Of a stretch of 64,000 nucleotides of DNA, positions 15,341 through 23,771 are shown one piece after another; the stretch's first letter is position 1, and every line of letters begins with the position of its first letter. Location of the stretch: positions 248,001 to 312,000 of the forward strand of contig CM075102.1 of assembly GCA_037576195.1 (NCBI GenBank). Reading direction: 5' to 3'. The DNA is from Phytoseiulus persimilis (taxonomy: Eukaryota; Arthropoda; Arachnida; Mesostigmata; Phytoseiidae). The translations under genes were made by a program, and so were the position numbers. Under the pieces are notes generated by a model, which ran no database searches, was not told where the DNA came from, and was given only the letters and a program-made list of their open reading frames with translations.

Positions 15341-16351
15341 TCTATATATATAAAAATCCAGGGTCTGTTTGCTCGTTTGTATGTATGTATGTATGTATGT
15401 ATGTATGTTTGTTTGTCCTCAATAGGCGCCTCCGGTATTGATCGGATCGACTTGGAACAAACTGCATGATGTCGGGCGGCTCACCCGGAAGGACATAGGC
15501 CGCCTGATTCTGAGACCAATCTGGCCATTACTTTCCAACTCTGGAGAGGTGATTTCGAGACCAATCTGGCCATTACTTTCCAACTTCAGAGGGGTGATTT
15601 CGAGACCAATCTGGCCATTACTGTCCAACTCTGGAGAGGTGATTCCGAGACCAATCCGGCCATTCCTTCCTAACCCTGGAGGGGTGATTCTGAGACCAAT
15701 CTGGCCATTCCTTCCCAACTCTGGAGAGGTGATTCCGAGACCAATCTGGCCATTAGTTTCCAACTCTGGAGGGTTGATTCTGAGACCAATCCGGTCATTC
15801 CTTCCCAACTCTGGAGGGGTGATTCCGAGACCAATTCGGCCATTCCTTCCCAACTCTGGAGGGGTGATTCCGAGACCAATCTGGCCATCCCTTCCCAACT
15901 CTGGAGGGGTGATTCCGGTACCAATCTAGCCATTACTTTCCAACTCTGGAGGGGTGGTTCCGAGACCAATCTGGCCATTACTGTCCAACTCTGGAGGGGT
16001 GATTCCGAGACCAATCCGGCCATTCCTTCCCAACTCTGGAGGGGTGATCTCGAGACTTATCTGACCGCACTTCTCAAAACCTGGAGGGGTGATTCCGGTA
16101 CCAATCTGATCATGCTTCTCCGAATCCGGAGGGGTGATAACGACACCAATCTGACCATACTTCTCGAAACCATGATGCTGACCAAGTGAAGAGAGAGGAA
16201 AGTGCCTCGATTCCAAGTCAGAATCCTATCGAGAATCGGTGGCCACTCCCAGGTCTCATGACACTACATGTAAGGCAATGTGTGTCTGTCAGCAGTAGAC
16301 TCCCGAAGCGAGGGACGGGTCGGCCAGCGTAGTCGGCCGAAGGCCGGCTAG
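15341..16351 (+). mobile_element. Non-autonomous Helitron-like element, copy 2
   Basis: It has the same 5' start as copy 1, with a TATG/GTTT microsatellite. The end is a GC hairpin (GTCGGCCGAAGGCCGGC) immediately followed by CTAG and a T. Insertion between A (14739) and T (16352), no target duplication, a 3' hairpin and CTAG are Helitron hallmarks. It codes for no Rep/helicase; the long open frames inside come from the 45-bp repeat. Confidence 0.75.
15503..16170 (+). repeat. 45-bp minisatellite, array B2
   Basis: About fifteen units of the same repeat as B1, more regular. Because 45 is a multiple of three and the unit has no stop in several frames, long frames stay open on both strands at once (15438-15929 on plus, 15419-15898 on minus). 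They read as 15-residue repeats such as GITPPELGRNGRIGL. Confidence 0.93.
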
Positions 16352-16379
16352 TACGGTCACCGAGGTTTTCACTCAACTG

Positions 16380-17012
16380 ATGGACTCAATTGGATACCGC
16401 AACGAAGTTCATTCCGAGTCCCAAGGGAAACCTACCCATCCCTGCCGCGGGCGCGGAGGGATGAACTTCAGAGAAAATTGCTCACACAGGAATTCTACCT
16501 GCAAGGAATGTGGCAAGATTGGTCATATCAGAGCCGTGTGCTTCAAGAATTCAAAGAAGAGGACAAATGATGGCAGCCGGTTCAGTCAGCAGAGATCAGT
16601 TGGCGGCAACGATTCGCAGTTGAACGGCAGACGACGCGTCCAGGCGATCGAGATCCAAGGTTATCGAGCGTCATTGAAAGGCGTCAATCAGATCCGAAAC
16701 ATCGTGTTGACTGGCGGGAAGAGATTTGACATGACGATGGATAGTGGCGCGGATGTCACCATCTTCAGTCGCAAGGATTGGGAGAAACTGGGTAAGCCAG
16801 ATCTCGAGCCCAATCGGAACCCCATGAAGGCTGCGAATGAGGGTGAACTCGACTGTTTGGGCCACTTCCACTGCGAGTTCGAACTGGAAGGACCACGACT
16901 CGCTGGCCGGTGCTACGTGGTGAATCACCCATACAGACTTCTTGGACACGACTCCTGTGTTTCGCAAATGCCGCCCGGTGCGGTGTGCCAGCTTGGAGAA
17001 ACTCGAGGGTGA
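16380..17012 (+). pseudogene. Gypsy gag zinc knuckle and protease
   Basis: One 210-codon frame with a CCHC knuckle CKECGKIGHIRAVC and an aspartic protease core TMDSGADVTIFS. After the protease a frameshift near 16970 leads into the reverse transcriptase start with much spacer missing, so there is probably an internal deletion as well. Confidence 0.85.
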
Positions 17013-17184
17013 GCCGAACCGTCTCATGGACAGAGGGGTGATTTCACCCGTCTGTCATTCTGAATTCGCCGCACCAGTCGTTATCGTCAAGAAGAAGACT
17101 GGAGAAATAAGGCTTTGTGCTGACTACAGTACTAGGTTGAACGAAGTACTGCAAGATCACCATCATCCTCTACCAACTCCTGGC
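16942..17184 (+). pseudogene. Gypsy reverse transcriptase, N-terminal part
   Basis: Contains the opening RT blocks LEGEPNRLMDRGVISPV, APVVIVKKKTGEIRLCADY and HHHPLPTPG. The frame is interrupted at CTCCTGGC (17177-17184), the target site of the next element, and resumes at 19812 with DIFTKLNGGVYFTNFDL. Confidence 0.88.
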
Positions 17185-17319
17185 CACTGGCGTAGCCATG
17201 GGGGGGGGGGCTAAGCAGGCTGTAGTCCCTCTCCAAAACTTTCGAGTTCATAATATCTCAGTCGAGTTCCCGAATAGAATGTTGGATCTTCAGTCTTCGG
17301 AAACTTTGTTAAACTGTCC

Positions 17320-17686
17320 GGCGTCGATATGTCGACGCTTTTCGGAGTCTGGGGAGAGGATTCCGGGGTCGATCTGACCACTCTTTCCGGAGTCTAGCGA
17401 GCTGATTCCGGCATCGATCTGATCAAACTTTTCTGAGCCGATAGAGTTGACTCCGGGGTCGATCTGACCATACTTTTCGGAGTTTACGGAGCTGATCTCG
17501 GGATCGATCTGACCTAATCTCGCTTGGTCTAAGGAGGTGATTTCGGGATCGATCTTACCCAACTTTCCTGGGTCTGAGAAGGTGATCCCGGCGGCGACCA
17601 TCCTTCTTGGAGTCTAATGAGCTGATTTCAGGATCTGACCATGCTCTTCGGAGTCTAAGTGAGTGATTCCAAGATCGATCTGACTG
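17320..17686 (+). repeat. 45-bp minisatellite, array C
   Basis: About eight units of GATTCCGGGATCGATCTGACC followed by (A)(T/C)ACTTTTCGGAGTCTA. It is in the same orientation as array B and clearly related in sequence. The array is cut by the mariner at the TA at 17687-17688; a partial unit resumes at 19305. The minus strand is open as a 15-residue repeat (17290-17601). Confidence 0.85.
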
Positions 17687-17688
17687 TA

Positions 17689-19302
17689 CAGGGTGGTCAA
17701 CGTAAGTCGGGAATTTTCAAACCCTTCCTTCTTTTGGTCATAACTCGGTCAAAAGTGGACCGATCCCGACGATTTTTTTTGGTCGATAGCTGGAAGGATG
17801 GCGCATCTTTTCCAGCTTGATTCGATCGAATCGGTTGAAACCTCTTTTTTTTGGGAAGCCGCGGAAAATGCCAATTTTTTTTTCAAACTTTCTCAAAAAA
17901 CTGCCCGTGAAATGTGCTGAGTGAACCGATCCAGTTCGTCATCAATTTGTTTAATGCAGCAAAGGATGCCCCTCATTCGCTGAAGAAATGGCGAGGATCG
18001 GTCGGAAGCAGGAGAAAAGGCGACCGATCGCATCAGCATCACAAAAACCACTCATCTTTTGACAAAATCTCGTCCTCGATGCAATTCCCCCCGTATCTCC
18101 TTAGGCAAGCCGAATTCGAAGAAACTTCCGATGGCAAAATTTTCTTAGATTGGTCCAAACGATCCGACAATGACCTTTCGGGGCCGATCCGACAGCTTTT
18201 TTTTTTGTCAAAAAATCGAGTTTCCCCAATTCTTCGTCCTGGAAGCCTGAAACAGCCCGAAACTGCTGGAAAGTTGAGTCAGTTGGGTCAGAACTTCATC
18301 CATTCTAAGAGGAAGACAGTAACTTCGTTGTTCGAGAAGCGCAAGGATTTTTTTTATTCGAACCAGCTACCTTCATCATTTTCTCCAATCTTGACCGGAA
18401 GCGACCGCAGGCCAACTGACACTCCTTTCTCGGGAGGTTGGCGAAGGCGTCCTTTATTGCTTCAGTCAGAGACTCTCTGTTCTCGTGCCGTCGTTTATTG
18501 GACCCTCGTTCCACTACGCCCCAAACGTAATAATCAAGGGGATTCAGATCAGGGCTGTTGGGAGGCCACATGTTTCGATTCCAAAATGAGGGGACTTAGC
18601 AAATGGTTCAAAATGGTTGATGTTTCCACCGTAGCAGACGAGCTCTGGTGCTCGAGTTACGAGAGCGCCATTCGTCGAAAGCATGTCCCTGCTGCGTAGC
18701 ACGCGCACGACTGATACTCGAGCAGTTTCGGGCTGTTTCAGGCTTCCAGGACGAAGAATTGGGGGAGCTCGATTTTTTTTGCAAAAAAAAAAGCTGTCAG
18801 ATCGGCCCGGAAAGGTCATGGTCGGATAGTTTGGACCATTCTAAGAAAATTTCGCCATCGGAAGTTTTTTCGAATTCAGCTTCCCTAAGGAGATACGGGG
18901 GGAATTGCATCGAGGACGAGATTTTGTCAAAAGATGAGTGGTTTTTGTGATGCTGATGCGATCGGTCGCCTTTTCTCCTGCTTCCGACCGATCCTCGCCA
19001 TTTCTTCAGCGACTGAGGGGCATTCTTTGCTGCATTAAAAAAAATGATGACGAACTGGATCGGTTCACTTAGGACATTTCACGGGCAGTTTTTTGAGAAA
19101 GTTTGAAAAAAAAATTGGCATTTTCCGCGGCTTCCCAAAAAGAAGAGGTTTTGACCGATTCAATCGAATCAAAATGGAAAAGATGCGCCATTCTTCCAGC
19201 TATCGATCAACAAAAAAAATGTCGGGATCGGTCCACTTTTGACCGAGTTATGACCAAAAGAAGGAAGGGTTCGAAAATTCCCGACTTACGTTGACCACCC
19301 TG
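17689..19302 (-). mobile_element. Mariner-type transposon with very long terminal inverted repeats
   Basis: Ends CAGGGTGGTCAACGTAAGTC and its inverse, with the TA target duplicated at 17687-17688 and 19303-19304. The inverted repeats extend about 578 bases on each side (17689-18266 and 18725-19302), leaving a centre of under 500 bases with a transposase fragment. Typical mariner repeats are around 30 bases, so this resembles a fold-back derivative. Poly-T/poly-A tracts occur at matching places in both arms. Confidence 0.9.
18305..18571 (-). pseudogene. Mariner transposase C-terminal fragment
   Basis: The minus-strand frame begins MWPPNSPDLNPLDYYVWG, the conserved stretch around the last catalytic acidic residue of Tc1/mariner transposases, and continues for about 70 residues into the usual helical tail. 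The upstream part lies in another frame and lacks the first two catalytic aspartates, so it is non-functional. Confidence 0.9.
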
Positions 19303-19304
19303 TA

Positions 19305-19790
19305 TGCTTCTGGGTCTGAGGAGGTGTTTTGACGTATACAGGTGTCTACGAAACCGTCCTCAAGAACCCAAAAGACCGTCTTCGAGTGTTCACAAGCGCA
19401 TAGAGGACCGTCCACTAGACTCGAAGCAGTTCAGATTCGGATTCGAGGAGATGATACGCAATCCGCGAGAAGGGCTTCAGAAGCATCCGAAGGTGAAGAA
19501 CCACGTGGATTTCGTGGAGCTGGAGTGGAAACGGACATGTAGCAGAACCAACGAGGGACACTCCAGGGACAGCCGACGACATTCTTCAAGCTGCGACGAT
19601 ATTGCTTGATCTCAGTCAAAATGTTTGATCAGTATAGCGCAAACTAATTCACGGAAAATTGACAACATGTACCGATAAGCCGAAGATAGCTTTAGAAATG
19701 ATGCTGACCATATGAAAAAGGGAAGGGTGCCCCTTTGGCAGGAACCGTAGTCCACTGGAAAAATTCAGCCCCTCCCCAGAGAGAATCCTG
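19305..19790. other. Right part of the GGCGTAGCC element
   Basis: After one partial minisatellite unit this is non-coding, with a plus frame (19304-19609) that I do not recognise. Its last 90 bases are part of the right terminal region of the 8-bp-duplication element. Confidence 0.5.
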
Positions 19791-19803
19791 GCTACGCCGC
19801 TGC

Positions 19804-20883
19804 TCCTGGCGATATCTTCACCAAGCTCAACGGTGGGGTTTATTTCACGAACTTCGATCTAGATGAAGCCTGTCTGCAGATCGGAGTTGCTGAGGATTGC
19901 CGGGAAATGCTTTGCATCAACACCCGGAAGGGTCTGTTCCGCCACAATAGATTGCCGGTCGGAGTCAAGACGGTACCCGCTACTTTCCCCAAATCATGGA
20001 GACGATGATCGCCGGTCTCCCGAATACAGTTGCGTATCTGAACGACATCGTGGTCACTGGAAAAGATTTGAAGGAACATAACGAAGCTGTCTTAGGGCTA
20101 TTCGACGGGATCGAGGGATACGGACTCCGGGTCCGGTTGGACAAATGCTCGTTCCTTAAGACGGAGATCAAGTTCTTGGGACAGATGATTTCCAGTGGAG
20201 GGAGAAGTCCAGACGAAGCAATTATTGAGGCCGTGGTGAAAATTCTTGCTCCACAGAACCTGTCCGAGCTCAGAGCTCTGCTGAGGATAATAGACTACTA
20301 CGAAAAGAACTGCAAGTTCGTGTGGCTGCCGGAATGTCAAGCAGTTCTCGAAAATCTGAAGATGATCTCACAATCAGAATTGTTTCTTACTCCGTACAAT
20401 CCGGAGCTCCCTCTGGTTGTCGCCGGTGACGTCAGCAACTACGGTATTGGAGCCGTGCTGTCTCACAGAACTCCGGATGGGGTTGAGGAAGCAATTCTCA
20501 CATCGCTAGAGAAAAATTACTCACAGATAGGGCAGGAAGCTCTAAGGTTGGTCTTCGCTTGCATGAAGTTTCACAAATTCATCTACGGTGTCAAATTTCT
20601 ACTTCTTACAGACCATCAACCTCTCCTGGCGACATTCAGAAACAAAACAGGTATCCCGGTCTGCACTGCTAACAGACTCCAGCGGTGGGCCACAATGCTC
20701 GTAGGATATGACTTCACAGTCGAGTACCGACAGACTGCGAAGCTTGTTCAGGCGGACGCGCTTTCGAGACTGATTGCGCAGCAAGGCAATGATAGTCTCG
20801 GAAGACGTCGTGATTGGTTCAACCGAAGGGGACATCGACGCCGTTTACGTATAATGCATCCAGGCTCTACCAGTCACGAATGA
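19804..20883 (+). pseudogene. Gypsy reverse transcriptase C-terminal part and RNase H
   Basis: Palm and thumb follow the insertion. The catalytic box reads YLNDIVV where YLDDIVV is expected, so one of the two metal-binding aspartates is replaced by asparagine. A frameshift lies near 19995. RNase H follows (VAGDVSNYGIGAVLSH, LTDHQPLLATF), ending QADALSRLI. No integrase is present. Confidence 0.9.
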
Positions 20884-20954
20884 GGGAATTCGCAGACTAA
20901 CCGATGAAGACAATCTCCTGCGTCCTGGAACTTTTGTAACAGAAGGAACTCAAC

Positions 20955-21585
20955 CTTGACCTCTGGGAAGCCGGATTCGGAAAATCCGATGCCAAAAAAT
21001 TTATTAGATTGGTCCACACTTCCCGACTAAGGAGTTGTCGGGTCGATCCGACAACTCCCCCCCTCCCGGGAATCCCGCCTGCTCAATTTCCTGTAAAAGT
21101 TGTCGGATCGACCCGTAAAGTTCTCTGTCAGGTAGTTTTGACAATCTTAGAACCCTTTGCCATCGGAAAATTTTCCGGATTCGGCTTCCCTGAGGAGTTT
21201 CGGGCAAAAATGGAAAGAGGACGCGATCTTGAGGTCAAAGTTGGAACGATCCTTCGTCCTTCTCACAGATCCTGAGCTAGAAATCTGCAGTTGCCGGGCG
21301 TTTGGGTAGCATCTCATCCTGCGTCGACCTTTGCACTTCCGAATTTGATCGGTCGACTTCAAAAGTTTGTCGACTGGTTTTTCGAGAGGAGTTAAAAAAA
21401 AGCAATATTTGGGCCGATCCGAGAGATTCAATTTTCTACCGATTCACGGAAATCGGGAACAGAAAGATGCGCCATTCTCCCAGCTATAGAACGCGAGAAG
21501 ATTTCCAGACTCGGGTAATTTTTCAACGATATACGAGCAAAAGGAGAGAGAGTAAGGAAATTCCCGACCTACGATGACCACCCTG
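20955..21585 (+). mobile_element. Truncated mariner relative
   Basis: The left 100 bases match the inner part of the left arm of the 17.7-kb mariner (AAGCC(G/A)ATTCG, GATTGGTCCA). The right 380 bases match its right arm, ending CCCGACCTACGATGACCACCCTG followed by TA at 21586. The outer left end is missing. Internally CGGGTCGATCCGACAACT repeats in inverted form. No transposase remains. Confidence 0.8.
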
Positions 21586-21733
21586 TATGTCAGCGTAATG
21601 TCCTCACATTTGAACGCACGAGACAACTCCTGTACTCTCCGATGTGCATCTGAGTTCACTCGGGTCAAGTCCATTAGGCGAAATATGGCTTTCGGTCATC
21701 TGTGATCAGGCATGGACTTCAATCTGGTAAAGT

Positions 21734-21939
21734 ATATTATCTTGCTCTCGGCTCCTCTCGCCCCGAACGAAGATCGGCCCAGTTCACCTGTGACGAATTC
21801 GTTTGCCACACGACTGTTGGGGACACCAAGAACGTACCTCCCCGCCTGCGTCTCCTGACAGCCGAGTTTTCTCCGACGTCCTCGGCGTCACCTTTCAATG
21901 CTTTCCTTTGGAAGTGGCTCCCCATGCGTAGACACCTCG
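21734..21939 (+). repeat. Left arm of 206-bp inverted repeat
   Basis: Matches 22608-22813 on the opposite strand over its full length. High identity implies recent formation or ongoing conversion between arms. Confidence 0.9.
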
Positions 21940-22039
21940 GTCTACCCTCCTGTTTCTCGTCTCGATTTGGCATTGCTGCGAGCAGCTCGACTTCTTCGTC
22001 GATGCTGGCAGGAATTTCTCAAAGTCTCCCGACTCGACC

Positions 22040-22607
22040 CTTGTAAACTCTGCCTGTGGACAGAACTGCGACGATTTCCGGGTTTCCTAACCCGAAGATC
22101 CAAGGACGCGAATCTCGTGAACTCTGAGGATAGAGCTCCGACAATTTCCGGGACTCCGATCCCGAAAATCTTCGGACTCGACTCTTGTGAACTCTGTGGA
22201 TAGAGCTCCCACAACTCCCGAGAATCCAATCCCGAACATCATCGGACCCGACTCTTGTGAAGTCTGTGGTTAGAACTCCAACGATTTTCGGGTTTCCTTC
22301 CCCGAAGATCCTGGGACTCAAGTCTTGTGAACTCTGTGGACGGAACTCCGACTAGATCCGGGAATCCTATTCAAAAGATCCTCGAACTCGATTTTCGTAA
22401 ACTCTGTGGATAGAGCTCCGACAATTTCCGGGGATCCCATCCTGAAAGTCCTCGAACTTGACTCTTGTGAAGTCTGTGAATAGAACTCCGACGATTTTCG
22501 GGGTTTCTTTCCGGAAGATCCGCGGACGTGACTCTTGTAAGGGCTCTGTGGACAGAACTCCGACGATTTCCGGGTTCCCTATCCCGAGCATCCCTGGACT
22601 CGACTCT
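22040..22607 (+). repeat. 70-bp minisatellite, array D
   Basis: About eight units with the core CTTGTGAACTCTGTGGATAG, AGCTCCGACAATTTCCGGG and CCCGAAGATCCTCGGACTCG. The CTCTGTGGA core recurs at 22122, 22192, 22262, 22332, 22402 and 22472, so the period is exactly 70, with one 72-base unit after that. Diverged units continue at 22814-22925 beyond the inverted repeat. Confidence 0.92.
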
Positions 22608-22813
22608 CGAGGTGTCTACGCATGGGGAGCCACTTCCAAAGGAAAGCATTGAAAGGTGACGCCGAGGACGTCGGAGAAAACTCGGCTGTCAGGAGACGCA
22701 GGCGGGGAGGTACGTTCTTGGTGTCCCCAACAGTCGTGTGGCAAACGAATTCGTCACAGGTGAACTGGGCCGATCTTCGTTCGGGGCGAGAGGAGCCGAG
22801 AGCAAGATAATAT
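22608..22813 (-). repeat. Right arm of 206-bp inverted repeat
   Basis: Inverse of 21734-21939. The sequence just outside this arm (22814-22925) is again related to the 70-bp minisatellite, unlike the sequence outside the left arm. Confidence 0.9.
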
Positions 22814-22925
22814 GGATAGAACTTCGGCGATTTTCGGGACCCTCATCTCGAAGATCCTCGGACTTGATTCCTGTGAGGGCTCTGAGGACAGAACTTCGAA
22901 GATTTTCGGAGTCTCGAAAAGCGCG

Positions 22926-23766
22926 CCGCGCTGGCTTGCACGACCCTCTCCCAAAATGGCCGCCATGCCTGGTTGAGCCGCCCGACCCGTCCGGCGGAAA
23001 CGGCAGGATTTCGATGTCTAGGGTCGAGCCCGGGTACGGGCTCGATGAGTCCAGTTGATGCCAAGAACACCATCGCCACGAAAGATTGTACCAATGACAA
23101 CCGAGGACATGTGTGATTATGGACTCCTCATTATGAGGTGACGCCTTCCCGAGCAGTCGCTTGAACGAATCGCAGACGAATCGTCTGCCAACAGGTTTGT
23201 TCATAACTGTCGGACGACCATAAAGAGCAACGTTGCCAAGTGAAGAGACAACGGTTTGGTGAACTCGAAACAGACACTTTGGGAAGCTGCCTAGCTCAAT
23301 CCTTCGAGTGGGATTCCGTCGACCGTCTGCGCCTCAAAAGAACGGCGTTCCGGTCTGTCTAAGAGCGGTCGGAGATCCGAATAAGCAGATTGCATTTACT
23401 CAAGCGGAGCTTCTGAGGCGCTTCGTGAACTCGGAAAAATTCCTGCGGTGAGATAGCGTAAAGTTCTGAGTACGAGGCGGCCCCCAAGCAACTCGTTCGA
23501 ATGACCAACACTCTCAGCTCGTGCAGTTGGATGGCAGTGGGCGCGAGGCGACGTTCGCGCACCGGAGGAGACCGGAGAGACGGCTCAAAACGGGCGCGCC
23601 CGACTGCATGTTCCTCGATCGGCTGCGCGGAGCGATTGCGCCGACATTCGGAGAGAACTCGGGGCTTACTCCGTCGCAGGCGCTCCTATTGACGCGTTCT
23701 CGACGGCGTCTCGGATTAGGCGCGAGGTCGTGCAACTGGTCTTCTTCTGATGTTTTTTCCCCACAG
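22926..23766. other. ADCK5 upstream region, nothing recognised
   Basis: GC-rich in the middle. Includes TGGCCGCCATGC near 22960 and a 103-codon plus frame (23521-23832) overlapping the first ADCK5 exon in another frame. Likely holds the promoter and 5' untranslated exon of ADCK5. Confidence 0.4.
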
Positions 23767-23771
23767 ATAAG

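Larger units (their letters stand above)
17185..19803. mobile_element. DNA transposon with 8-bp duplication, GGCGTAGCC termini (hAT-like, non-autonomous)
   Basis: It inserted into the gypsy RT. The left end is CACTGGCGTAGCCATGG and the right end, inverted, is CAGCGGCGTAGCCAGGA, flanked by CTCCTGGC on both sides (17177-17184 and 19804-19811). An 8-bp duplication and CA-type ends point to hAT, but no transposase is visible. It carries 45-bp minisatellite array C and was later hit by a mariner; without that it is about 1.0 kb long. The superfamily is inference. Confidence 0.75.
16353..20952 (+). mobile_element. Gypsy-type retrotransposon remnant, split by later insertions
   Basis: Two blocks of one element, 16353-17184 and 19812-20952, join in frame once the inserted element at 17185-19803 is removed. 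It has lost its 5' part (a Helitron-like element abuts it) and everything after RNase H (a mariner relative abuts it). There are no LTRs, so it is dead and old. Confidence 0.88.
21734..22813. mobile_element. Fold-back structure: 206-bp inverted repeats around a 70-bp minisatellite
   Basis: 21734-21939 and 22608-22813 are inverted copies of equal length and nearly or fully identical by eye (outer ends ATATTATCTTGCTCTCGG; inner ends GACACCTCG). Between them lies a 70-bp tandem repeat. No coding region and no obvious target duplication. Such a layout is known from Foldback-type transposons, but a duplication/inversion event would look the same. Confidence 0.75.

Noticed and set aside
14819-15929. 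Open frames of up to 163 codons with 15-residue repeats
   Set aside because: They are the 45-bp minisatellite read in several frames on both strands; nothing else supports a protein.
17914-18699. 261-codon plus frame across the mariner
   Set aside because: It runs over the inverted-repeat arm and opposite the transposase fragment; composition follows the repeat, not a protein.
22040-22607. Array of evenly spaced repeats, CRISPR-like at first sight
   Set aside because: The whole 70-bp unit is repeated with drift; there are no unique spacers, and the genome is eukaryotic.
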